In this document: one piece after another, positions 45,103 through 52,941 of the stretch
Position numbering within the stretch: the stretch's first letter is position 1
Layout: the number at the start of each line of letters is the position of its first letter
Translations under genes and position numbers: made by a program
From: Streptomyces sp. NBC_00358
GTDB lineage: Bacteria > Actinomycetota > Actinomycetes > Streptomycetales > Streptomycetaceae
NCBI RefSeq assembly: GCF_036099295.1
Contig: NZ_CP107976.1
Location: forward strand, 1,984,001 to 2,048,000
Reading direction: 5' to 3'
DNA: 64,000 nt
The notes under the pieces: generated by a model
Seen by the model: the letters and a program-made list of their open reading frames with translations, nothing else
What the model was told of the DNA's origin: nothing
Databases searched by the model: none

Positions 45103-47925
45103 TCAGTCCACCACCGTGGGACCACCGGCGGCGGCCCGTTCCGGTGTCCTCCCGGCGTGTCCGAGCGGATGGGCGAGCCCCACCTGTACGGCGGTCACCT
45201 TGTACTCGGGGCAGTTGGTCGCCCAGTCCGAGTTCTCGGTGGTCACCACGTTGGCGCCGGTCACGGGGTGGTGGAACGTGGTGTAGACGACGCCGGCCGG
45301 CATCCGGTCGGAGATCTCCGCCCGCAGCGTCGTCCGCCCGACCCGGCTGGCCAGCGTCACCAGCGCGCCGTCGGTGATGCCGCGCACCTCCGCGTCGTGC
45401 GGGTGCAGCTCCAGGACGTCTTCGGGATGCCAGGCGACGTTGCCGGTACGCCGGGTCTGCGCGCCGACGTTGTACTGGCTGAGGATGCGCCCGGTGGTGA
45501 GTACCAGCGGGAAGCGACGGGTGCTGCGCTCGTTGGTCGGCACATACGCGGTGACGACGAACCTGCCCTTGCCGCGCACGAATTCGTCCACGTGCATCAC
45601 CGGTGTCCCCTCGGGCGCCGAGGCGTTGCAGGGCCACTGCACACTCCCCAGTCTGTCGAGCAGGTCGAAGGAGACACCGGTGAACGTCGGGGTGACCGAG
45701 GCGATCTCGTCCATGATCCGGCTCGGACGGTCGTACGCCATCGGGTAGCCCATCGCGGTGGCGATCTCGCACACGATCTGCCACTCGTGCCTGCCCGTCC
45801 TCGGCTTCGTCACCGCGCGCACCCGGTTGATCCGCCGCTCGGCGTTGGTGAACGTGCCGTCCTTCTCCAGGAAGGACGCGCCGGGGAGGAAGACGTGCGC
45901 GAACTTGGCGGTCTCGTTGAGGAACAGGTCCTGCACGACGACGAGTTCCATCGCTTCGAGCGCGGCGGTGACGTGCTGGAGGTTGGGGTCGGACTGGGCG
46001 ATGTCCTCGCCGTGCACGAACAGTCCGCGGAAGGTGCCGTCGATCGCGGCGTCGAACATGTTGGGGATACGCAGTCCCGGTTCGGCGAGGAGGGTGCCGC
46101 CCCACAGGTTCTCGAACACCTCGCGTACGGCGTCGTCGGAGACATGGCGGTAGCCGGGCAGTTCGTGCGGGAAGGAACCCATGTCGCACGAGCCCTGCAC
46201 GTTGTTCTGCCCGCGCAGCGGGTTGACCCCGACACCGTCGCGGCCGATGTTGCCGCACGCCATCGCGAGGTTGGCCATTGCCATGACCATGGTCGAGCCC
46301 TGGCTGTGTTCGGTGACACCGAGGCCGTAGTAGACGGCTCCGTTCGGCGCGCTCGCGTACAGCCGGGCGGCGGACCGCAGTTGAGCGGCGGGAACGCCGC
46401 TGATCTCCTCGGTGGCCTCCGGGCTGTTCTCGGGAAGGGCGACGAACCGCGCCCACTCGTCGAACCCCTCGCACCTGCGGTCCACGAAGGACCGGTCGAC
46501 CAGACCCTCGGTGACGACGACGTGCGCCATGGCGTTGACGACGGCGACGTTGGTGCTGGGCCTGAGCTGGAGGTGGTGCGCCGCCTCGATGTGCGGGGAG
46601 CGCACCAGGTCGATGCGGCGCGGGTCGACGACGATCAACTCCGCACCTTCGCGGAGCCGTCGCTTCATCCGGGAGGCGAACACCGGGTGTCCGTCGGTGG
46701 GGTTGGCCCCGATCACCATGATGACGTCGGCCTCCGCGACGGAGCGGAAGTCCTGGGTGCCGGCCGACTCGCCGAAGGTCTGCTTCAGCCCGTATCCCGT
46801 CGGGGAGTGGCAGACGCGGGCGCAGGTGTCCACGTTGTTGTTGCCGAACGCGGCCCGGACCATCTTCTGGACGACGTACACCTCTTCGTTGGTGCACCGT
46901 GACGAGGAGATCGCGCCGATCGAACTGACGCCGAACCGGGCCTGGATGTCCCGCATCCGCCGGGCGACCGTGCCGATCGCCTCGTCCCACTCGACCTCGC
47001 GCCAGGGATCGGTGATCCTGTCGCGGACCATGGGACCGAGCACCCGGTCGGGGTGGGTGGCGTAGCCGAACGCGAAGCGGCCCTTGACGCACGAGTGGCC
47101 CTCGTTCGCGCCGCCGTCCTTGTACGGCACCATCCGCACGAGTTCGTCGCCGCGCAGCTCGGCCTTGAAGGAGCAGCCGACCCCGCAGTAGGCGCAGGTG
47201 GTGACCACCGACCGGGTCGGCATGCCGAGTTCGACCACCGACTTCTCCTGGAGGGTGGAGGTCGGGCAGGCCTGGACGCAGGCCCCGCAGGAGACGCACT
47301 CGGAGTCCTTGAACGTCTCGGCGGCGCCGGGCGAGACCTTGGAGTCGAAGCCGCGCCCCTCGATGGTCAGCGCGAACGTGCCCTGCACCTCGCCGCAGGC
47401 CCGCACGCAGCGGGAGCAGGCGATGCACTTGGAGGGATCGAAGTCGAAGTAGGGGTTGGACGTGTCCTTCCCGGCGTCGAGATGGTTCTCGCCCTCGTAG
47501 CCGTAGCGCACCTGCCTCAGGCCCACCACGCCCGCCATGTCCTGGAGTTCGCAGTCGCCGTTGGCCGGGCAGGTCAGACAGTCGAGCGGGTGGTCGGAGA
47601 TGTAGAGCTCCATGACGCCCTGGCGGAGCTTCTCCACCTTCGGCGTCTGGGTGCTCACCCTCATGCCGTCCGCCACCGGGGTGGTGCAGGAGGCCGGGGT
47701 GCCCCTCCTGCCGTCGATCTCCACCACGCACAGCCGGCAGGAACCGAAGGGCTCCAGACTGTCGGTGGCGCACAGTCTGGGTATGTCGACGCCGGCGAGG
47801 GCCGCGGCACGCATCACCGACGTGCCCGCGGTAACGGTCACGGCCAGCCCGTCCACCTCGACCGACACCGTGGCCTCGCCGGGGCGTTCCGGGGTACCGA
47901 AGTCGGGTTCCTTGAGCAGTGTCAT
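45103..47925 (-). CDS. fdsA: NAD-dependent formate dehydrogenase alpha subunit (Mo, Fe-S)
   Basis: 940 residues. N-terminal 2Fe-2S ferredoxin domain (Cys52, 63, 66, 80), the NADH-dehydrogenase G-like His/Cys cluster (HPLDCLTCPANGDCELQ), two 4Fe-4S motifs (CIACSRCVRACGE, CVSCGACVQACP), and a further 4Fe-4S in the catalytic domain (CAYCGVGCSFKAEL). The active-site residue is Cys (DTCARVCHSPTG), not Sec, followed by the catalytic His. Molybdopterin oxidoreductase and molydop-binding domains complete it. It oxidises formate to CO2. ATG 47925 has GGAGGG at 7 nt and overlaps fdsB. Confidence 0.96.
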   Translation of the reverse strand: MTLLKEPDFGTPERPGEATVSVEVDGLAVTVTAGTSVMRAAALAGVDIPRLCATDSLEPFGSCRLCVVEIDGRRGTPASCTTPVADGMRVSTQTPKVEKLRQGVMELYISDHPLDCLTCPANGDCELQDMAGVVGLRQVRYGYEGENHLDAGKDTSNPYFDFDPSKCIACSRCVRACGEVQGTFALTIEGRGFDSKVSPGAAETFKDSECVSCGACVQACPTSTLQEKSVVELGMPTRSVVTTCAYCGVGCSFKAELRGDELVRMVPYKDGGANEGHSCVKGRFAFGYATHPDRVLGPMVRDRITDPWREVEWDEAIGTVARRMRDIQARFGVSSIGAISSSRCTNEEVYVVQKMVRAAFGNNNVDTCARVCHSPTGYGLKQTFGESAGTQDFRSVAEADVIMVIGANPTDGHPVFASRMKRRLREGAELIVVDPRRIDLVRSPHIEAAHHLQLRPSTNVAVVNAMAHVVVTEGLVDRSFVDRRCEGFDEWARFVALPENSPEATEEISGVPAAQLRSAARLYASAPNGAVYYGLGVTEHSQGSTMVMAMANLAMACGNIGRDGVGVNPLRGQNNVQGSCDMGSFPHELPGYRHVSDDAVREVFENLWGGTLLAEPGLRIPNMFDAAIDGTFRGLFVHGEDIAQSDPNLQHVTAALEAMELVVVQDLFLNETAKFAHVFLPGASFLEKDGTFTNAERRINRVRAVTKPRTGRHEWQIVCEIATAMGYPMAYDRPSRIMDEIASVTPTFTGVSFDLLDRLGSVQWPCNASAPEGTPVMHVDEFVRGKGRFVVTAYVPTNERSTRRFPLVLTTGRILSQYNVGAQTRRTGNVAWHPEDVLELHPHDAEVRGITDGALVTLASRVGRTTLRAEISDRMPAGVVYTTFHHPVTGANVVTTENSDWATNCPEYKVTAVQVGLAHPLGHAGRTPERAAAGGPTVVD

Positions 47926-49535
47926 GCCGTGCCCTCCGTCCGCGCGCCGCCGGTCTGCCGGGAGGCGGCCTCCCGGCCCGGTTCGCGGGCGAGGAAGTCG
48001 TCGGGGAAATGGGTGAGGGCGCTGCGTACGGGCATCGGGGTCAGCCCGCCCATCGCGCACAGGGAACCGTCGGTCATCAGGTCGCACAGGTCTTCCAGCA
48101 GTGCCAGGTTCTCGTCCCGGTGCCGGCCGGCCACGATTCGGTCGATGACCTCGACACCGCGTACCGAACCGACCCTGCACGGCGTGCACTTGCCGCAGGA
48201 CTCCGCGGCGCAGAACTCCATCGCGAAGCGTGCCTGTGCGGCCAGGTCGACGGTGTCGTCGAAGACCACGACCCCGCCGTGGCCGACCATCGCCCCGGCC
48301 GCCGCGAAGGCCTCGTAGTCCATCGGCAGGTCGAACATGGACGTCGGCAGATAGGCGCCGAGCGGCCCGCCGACCTGCACGGTGCGCACCGGGCGCCCGG
48401 AGTGCGTACCGCCGCCGTAGTCCTCGACCAGTTCGCGCAGGGTGACACCGAACGCGGTCTCGACGACGCCGCCGTGCGCGATGTTGCCGCCGAGCTGGAA
48501 GACCTGGGTGCCGCGCGAGCGGTCGACGCCGAGTTCCTGGTACGCCCGCGCGCCGGACGCGAGCACGACGGGGACCGTCGCGAGGGTCAGGACGTTGTTC
48601 ACCACGGTCGGCCTGCCGAACAAGCCCTCGATCGCCGGGATCGGGGGCTTGGCGCGGACCATTCCGCGCTTGCCCTCCAGGCTCTCCAGCATGGAGGTCT
48701 CCTCGCCGCAGATGTACGCGCCGCCGCCGACGCGCACGTGCAGGTCGAAGTCGAGCGCGGAGCCGAGAACTCCCTTGCCGAGCCAGCCGTGCTCGCGGGC
48801 GATGCCGATCGCGGCCCGCATGGTGGCCACCGCGTCCGGGTACTCCGAGCGGATGTAGAGGTAGCCCTCGCTCGCCCCGACCGCGTGTGCGGCGATCGTC
48901 ATGCCCTCGATGAGCAGGAACGGGTCGCCCTCCATGACCATCCGGTCGGCGAAGGTGCCGCTGTCGCCCTCGTCGGCGTTGCAGCACACGAACTTCAGCT
49001 CGTCCGCCCGGTCGAGCACGGTCTTCCATTTGACGCCGGCCGGGAATCCCGCGCCGCCTCTGCCGCGCAGTCCGGAGGCGGTGACCTCGGCGACCACGTC
49101 GGCGGGCGGCCGCTCCAGCGCGGCACGCAGCCCGGCGAGGCCGCCGTGGGCCACGTAGTCGTCGGTGGACAGCGGATCGGTGACGCCGACCCGCGCGAAG
49201 GTGACCCTGTTCTGCCGGGCCAGCCAGGGGAGTTCGTCGACGACACCGAGCCGCAGGGGATGGTCGGCGCCGTCGAGCATGCCGGATGCGAGCAGTTCCT
49301 CGACGTCGGACGGGCCCACGGGGCCGTATCCGACGCGGCCGTGCGGGGTCACCACCTCGACGAGGGGTTCCAGCCAGAGCATGCCGCGTGATCCGTTGCG
49401 TACGACGTCGAGGTCGAAGTCACCTCGTGCGGAGGCCTGTTGAAGAGCGCTGGCGACCTCGTCCGCGCCGACCGACCGGGCCGCCGAGTCACGGGGGACG
49501 TAGACCGTCGCAGTGGGGTGCGCCGAGTCGTTCAC
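47922..49535 (-). CDS. fdsB: Formate dehydrogenase beta subunit (NADH-binding, FMN)
   Basis: 537 residues. A short thioredoxin-like N-terminus, then the NuoF-type domain: SGLRGRGGAGFPAGVKW, CNADEGDSGTFADR, GAYICGEETSMLESLEGKRG and the 4Fe-4S SCGKCTPCRVGS. It passes electrons from the alpha subunit to NAD+. GTG 49535 overlaps the gamma-subunit stop (GTGA). The last ~25 residues are a charged tail. Confidence 0.95.
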   Translation of the reverse strand: MNDSAHPTATVYVPRDSAARSVGADEVASALQQASARGDFDLDVVRNGSRGMLWLEPLVEVVTPHGRVGYGPVGPSDVEELLASGMLDGADHPLRLGVVDELPWLARQNRVTFARVGVTDPLSTDDYVAHGGLAGLRAALERPPADVVAEVTASGLRGRGGAGFPAGVKWKTVLDRADELKFVCCNADEGDSGTFADRMVMEGDPFLLIEGMTIAAHAVGASEGYLYIRSEYPDAVATMRAAIGIAREHGWLGKGVLGSALDFDLHVRVGGGAYICGEETSMLESLEGKRGMVRAKPPIPAIEGLFGRPTVVNNVLTLATVPVVLASGARAYQELGVDRSRGTQVFQLGGNIAHGGVVETAFGVTLRELVEDYGGGTHSGRPVRTVQVGGPLGAYLPTSMFDLPMDYEAFAAAGAMVGHGGVVVFDDTVDLAAQARFAMEFCAAESCGKCTPCRVGSVRGVEVIDRIVAGRHRDENLALLEDLCDLMTDGSLCAMGGLTPMPVRSALTHFPDDFLAREPGREAASRQTGGARTEGTA

Positions 49536-50011
49536 GATGAGACCGTCCCGTCGAGCAGCGCGCCCAGCCGGGCGGGGCCGACCCGTCCGTGCAGTCGGCC
49601 GTTGACCTCCACCGAGGGGCCGAGGGCGCAGTTGCCGAGGCAGAAGACCTGCTCGACGGTGACGGCACCGTCCGCGCTCGTCTCCCCGAGCGTCAGTCCG
49701 GCCTCGCGGGCGTAGGCCACCAGCCCGTCGGCGCCCAGCGCCTGGCAGGCCTCGGCCCGGCAGATGCGCACGGTGGTACGTCCGGCGGGTTCGCGGCGGA
49801 AGTCGTGATAGAAGGTCACCACTCCGTGGACGTCCGCCCGGGAGAGGTTGAACTCGTCGGCGAGCACCGGAACCGCCTCGTGCGGCACATACCCCAACTC
49901 GGCCTGTACGGCGTGCAGTACGGGCAGCAGCGCACCGCGCTGGTCCCGATGACCGGCCGCCGCTCTCCGGACCACGCTCTCGACCGTCACGTCACTCGCG
50001 CTGGTCGTCAT
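49532..50011 (-). CDS. fdsG: Formate dehydrogenase gamma subunit (2Fe-2S, NuoE-like)
   Basis: 159 residues of the NuoE/HoxE family: RGALLPVLHAVQAELGYVP, VVTFYHDFR, and 2Fe-2S Cys in CRAEACQALG and CLGNCALGPSVEVNG. It is first in the fdsGBAD-lysR operon. ATG 50011 follows a palindromic operator 60-90 bp upstream. Confidence 0.94.
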   Translation of the reverse strand: MTTSASDVTVESVVRRAAAGHRDQRGALLPVLHAVQAELGYVPHEAVPVLADEFNLSRADVHGVVTFYHDFRREPAGRTTVRICRAEACQALGADGLVAYAREAGLTLGETSADGAVTVEQVFCLGNCALGPSVEVNGRLHGRVGPARLGALLDGTVSS

Positions 50012-50072
50012 GATCGCTCCGCCTTCCGTCACGCGGGTCCCCGGCACTGCTTCCGGGAGACTGAGACACTAC

Positions 50073-50102
50073 CCCATACAGGCTTCTGTATACAGAACTC
50101 AA
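50073..50102 (-). promoter_or_regulatory. fds operon promoter with overlapping palindromic operators (site A)
   Basis: On the minus strand, TTGAGT (50102-50097), an 18-nt spacer and TATGGG (50078-50073) form a plausible promoter. Within it lie ATACAG-N4-CTGTAT (50076-50091) and TCTGTATACAGA (50085-50096), perfect palindromes of GntR-operator type. Confidence 0.65.
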
Positions 50103-50210
50103 TCGGGCTCAATCCCGTACACGGGGGCGGGACTTGGCCGACGGACGGTTCGGAGGAGCGGGCGACACCCCGGCCCGCCTGGGATCACGCCCGAGACGGC
50201 CCCCCGCCTT

Positions 50211-50230
50211 GCATACCAAAACCTGTATGC
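50211..50230. promoter_or_regulatory. Palindrome before the GntR gene (site B)
   Basis: GCATAC-N8-GTATGC; inside it ATAC-N6-CTGTAT has the same spacing as the site in the fds promoter. It lies 86 bp before the GntR ATG, a likely autoregulatory site. Confidence 0.6.
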
Positions 50231-50315
50231 TGACGCAGCCGTCGGCGACCCTCTCGGCGGCCACCTCCTGGAAGAGCCGTCGGCCCCGCGGGCCCGGTGG
50301 CAGAACGGGGCTCCC

Positions 50316-51005
50316 ATGCGTGAGGCACTCACCGCCGCCGCGTCCCGGCGCGTCACCCGCCCGGCGCCACTGCGGCAGGCCGTGTACGACGCCCTGACCG
50401 AGCTGATCGTCAGCGGCTCACTCAAGCCCGGCCAGCATCTCGTCGAGGCCGAGCTCGCCGAACACCTCGGGGTCAGCCGGCAGCCGGTACGCGAAGCGCT
50501 GCAACGGCTCCAGACCGACGGATGGGTCGACCTGCGTCCCGCTCAGGGCGCCTTCGTCCACTCCCCCACCGAGGAGGAGGCCGCCCAACTCCTGGGCGTC
50601 CGCGCGGTCCTTGAGACCTACTCGGCCCAACTCGCCGCCCAGCACGCCAAGCCCGAGCACGTGGAGCGGCTCTGGGAGCTGCACCAGGAGGGCGTGGACG
50701 CCCTCGCCGTGACCGACGTCGACCGGCTGGTCGCGGCCAACACCGCCCTGCACGCCTTCATCACCGCCGTCGCCGACAACGCCGTGCTGGCCGAACTGAT
50801 CGCGGGTGTCAGCCAGAAGGTGCGCTGGTACTACACGCCGATCGCCCGGCCCCGCGGCAAGGAGGCCTGGAACGAGCACGCCCAGCTCATCAGGGCCATC
50901 GCCAAGGGCGACACGGACCGCGCCGGTGAGGTCATGCGCAAGCACACCGAGCGCACCACCGCCTTCTACCGCAAGCGACTCGCCGCCGGGGCGGACCAGG
51001 ACTGA
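50316..51005 (+). CDS. GntR family regulator (FadR/FCD subfamily)
   Basis: 229 residues. The winged HTH is at about 20-80: LRQAVYDALTELIVSGSLKPGQHL, then ELAEHLGVSRQPVREALQRLQTDGWVDLRPAQGAFV over several lines. The FCD ligand domain follows (VLETYSAQLAAQHA... HAFITAVADNAVL, and HAQLIRAIAKGD), with metal-binding His residues of the VanR/FadR type. It is divergent from the fds operon and adjacent to related palindromes, so it probably controls fds and itself in response to a small carboxylic acid. ATG 50316 has only a weak Shine-Dalgarno. Confidence 0.92.
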   Translation: MREALTAAASRRVTRPAPLRQAVYDALTELIVSGSLKPGQHLVEAELAEHLGVSRQPVREALQRLQTDGWVDLRPAQGAFVHSPTEEEAAQLLGVRAVLETYSAQLAAQHAKPEHVERLWELHQEGVDALAVTDVDRLVAANTALHAFITAVADNAVLAELIAGVSQKVRWYYTPIARPRGKEAWNEHAQLIRAIAKGDTDRAGEVMRKHTERTTAFYRKRLAAGADQD

Positions 51006-51817
51006 TCGACCGGGTTGTCGCGGTCGGCACCGGTTCCGACGACGTCGTCGCCGAAGCCGGGCCCGAGGGCGTGGACGCCGATCACGAGGGGGTCGTCACC
51101 GATCGCGGACCTCAGTTCGAGCAGCCACGGCCGTACGGCACGGAGCAGGATGTCGAGCCCTCCGCCGTCCCGCCCGAGCATCACGTCGGCGGGAACCAGC
51201 ACCGGATCCGCGCACAGAGTGGAGGTCCCGCTGCCGCTGGGCCCCACCCCGCCGGGCCCGGCGGGGACCAACAGATCCTGGGCCTGCGCCGGAACGACCC
51301 ACAACGTCAGACCGTCCGGCCCCGCGAGCGGCCGGGAGGACCAGAGGTAGCTGTCGGCCTCGCCCGCCGCGACCACCTGCCGCTTGCGGCCCCGCAGGGC
51401 GACGACGTCGGCGAAGCACGTCGCGACCGAGCACGACCTCCCGCACGGAATCCCGGCTCCCCACTCACCGGGACCGCACTCGTTCAGGGCGAGGCTCGTG
51501 AGGTGCCGGCCGGCGGCGATCTCGCCGCGCACCCAGGAACCGCCACAGGACTCGATGGCGGCCATGGCGGCGAAGTGGGACGCGAGCACGGCAGCCGTCG
51601 CCGGGCAGACGCGCGCCGTCCGCACGACCACGTCCACAGACTCCGCCGGTCCGAGCCCGCCGCCGCCGAACTCCCGCGGCACGGTGAGACCGAGCAGCCC
51701 CGCCCGGCCGAGCGCCGCCACCGCGCCACGGGGGAACCTGCCTTCCCTGGCGGCCGGTTCGGCGTCGGGCGCGACAACTTCGGCCAGGACAGCGGAGAGA
51801 GAAGAAAGGTAGGACAC
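50966..51817 (-). CDS. Truncated acyl-CoA dehydrogenase-like protein
   Basis: 283 residues. The N-terminal and middle domains are acyl-CoA dehydrogenase-like (FPRGAVAALGRAGLLGLTVPREFGGGGLGPAESVDVVVRTAR... GGTS-like beta region, MLGRDGGGLDILLRAVRPWL). A normal enzyme has about 380 residues with a C-terminal helical domain holding the catalytic Glu; here it stops early and its last ~13 codons run antisense to the end of the GntR gene. It may be a decaying gene or a specialised short flavoprotein. GTG 51817 has GAGGAGGGGG upstream and a strong operator 35 bp before it. Confidence 0.6.
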   Translation of the reverse strand: MSYLSSLSAVLAEVVAPDAEPAAREGRFPRGAVAALGRAGLLGLTVPREFGGGGLGPAESVDVVVRTARVCPATAAVLASHFAAMAAIESCGGSWVRGEIAAGRHLTSLALNECGPGEWGAGIPCGRSCSVATCFADVVALRGRKRQVVAAGEADSYLWSSRPLAGPDGLTLWVVPAQAQDLLVPAGPGGVGPSGSGTSTLCADPVLVPADVMLGRDGGGLDILLRAVRPWLLELRSAIGDDPLVIGVHALGPGFGDDVVGTGADRDNPVDQSWSAPAASRLR

Positions 51818-51851
51818 GGGGCGACCCCCTCCTCGGGAACGACCGGCAATT

Positions 51852-51864
51852 GCATACAGTATGC
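51852..51864. promoter_or_regulatory. Palindrome before the acyl-CoA dehydrogenase-like gene (site C)
   Basis: GCATAC-A-GTATGC is a perfect 6+1+6 palindrome, 35 bp upstream of the start codon. It has the same half-sites as the sites around the GntR gene and before the carbonic anhydrase. Confidence 0.65.
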
Positions 51865-52037
51865 TGACCCATGTCAGGGTGCGCCATAGGGCGCGGCGGC
51901 GAATCCGTGGAGACAGAGGCACAGGCGCTTGCCCGCCCGCGAGCCTCGCGGCACGGACGGGTGGACGGAGACGAACCCCCTCGGCTACGAGGGCGGGCCA
52001 CCCGGACACCCGCCCGGCGCAAGGGGGCGGACGCGAC

Positions 52038-52589
52038 TCAGCCTCGCGGGTCGATCTCCCGGAGCAGGCCGGTCGTGACGTCGAAGACGAACCCGCGGAC
52101 ATCATCGGTGTGCGGCAGGAACGGTGACGTACGCACGCGCTGCATGGACTGCCGCACATCCTGGTCGACGTCACGGAAGGCCTCGACGGCCCAGGCCGGC
52201 CGCTGTCCGACCTCCATCTCCAGTTCGTGCCGGAAGTCCTCGGTCAGACTCTGCAGACCGCAGCCGGTGTGGTGGATCAGTATGACGCTCCGTGTACCGA
52301 GAGCGCGCTGACTGATCGTCAGGGAACGGATCGTGTCGTCGGTGACGACGCCGCCCGCGTTGCGGATGGTGTGGCAGTCGCCCAGTTGGAGACCGAGCGC
52401 GGCGTGGAGGTCGATCCGGGCGTCCATACAGGCCACGACGGCGACGCGCTGGACCGGGCTGGCCCCCATGCCGGGGTCCACGAACCCGGCGGCGTACACC
52501 CGGTTGGCCGTCACGAGCCGGTCGATGACCGTCGCGCCCTCCGGGAGGCGGTCGGGGGACTGGGCGAGACGGGGAGTTGGAGTCGTCAT
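52038..52589 (-). CDS. Beta-class carbonic anhydrase
   Basis: 183 residues. Zinc ligands: Cys54 (VACMDARID, with the Asp56-Arg58 dyad), His107 and Cys110 (IHHTGCG). It interconverts CO2 and bicarbonate in the cytoplasm. CO2 is the product of both Oxc and formate dehydrogenase, so its place at the edge of the island makes sense. ATG 52589 is preceded by GGAG; its probable promoter overlaps a palindrome shared with the island (52799-52811). Confidence 0.93.
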   Translation of the reverse strand: MTTPTPRLAQSPDRLPEGATVIDRLVTANRVYAAGFVDPGMGASPVQRVAVVACMDARIDLHAALGLQLGDCHTIRNAGGVVTDDTIRSLTISQRALGTRSVILIHHTGCGLQSLTEDFRHELEMEVGQRPAWAVEAFRDVDQDVRQSMQRVRTSPFLPHTDDVRGFVFDVTTGLLREIDPRG

Positions 52590-52941
52590 GGTGGGCTACC
52601 TCACTCCGGTCGATATCGAGAAGACCACTCGTCACGTCGCGTACACATGATCGCGGACACGCGGTCGTGTCCACAGCAGGAACGCCGTGGACACGACCGC
52701 ATCGATGAGCATTCCCACGCGACGCCCCGTCAGGCACTCGGCGCGGATCCGGGCGGCCGGTGACCCGGGACGTCACGGGAGAAGCGCGACCGGATTATGC
52801 ATACGGTATGCGGTGACCAGTATTCTCAGACCGCACCACCCCTTGTCCAGAGCCGCGCCACCCCCGTCCAGAACCGCTCCGCTCCTCTTGTCCGCGGCCG
52901 CACCACTCGCCCTGTCCAGACCCCAGGCAGCGGGCACACCC
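52590..52941. other. Intergenic region upstream of carbonic anhydrase
   Basis: 352 bp without a gene. It holds palindrome D, a minus-strand -10-like CATAAT (52799-52794) and a plus-strand run of repeated TGTCCAGA-type pieces (about 52845-52925) of unknown meaning. Confidence 0.4.
52799..52811. promoter_or_regulatory. Palindrome in the carbonic anhydrase promoter region (site D)
   Basis: GCATAC-G-GTATGC, a perfect 6+1+6 palindrome differing from site C only in the central base. It overlaps a CATAAT -10-like element on the minus strand, about 210 bp before the carbonic anhydrase ATG. Confidence 0.6.

Noticed and set aside
45050..47773. 907-codon second minus-strand frame over fdsA
   Set aside because: Shadow of the formate dehydrogenase alpha gene; all Fe-S and molybdopterin motifs are in the other frame.
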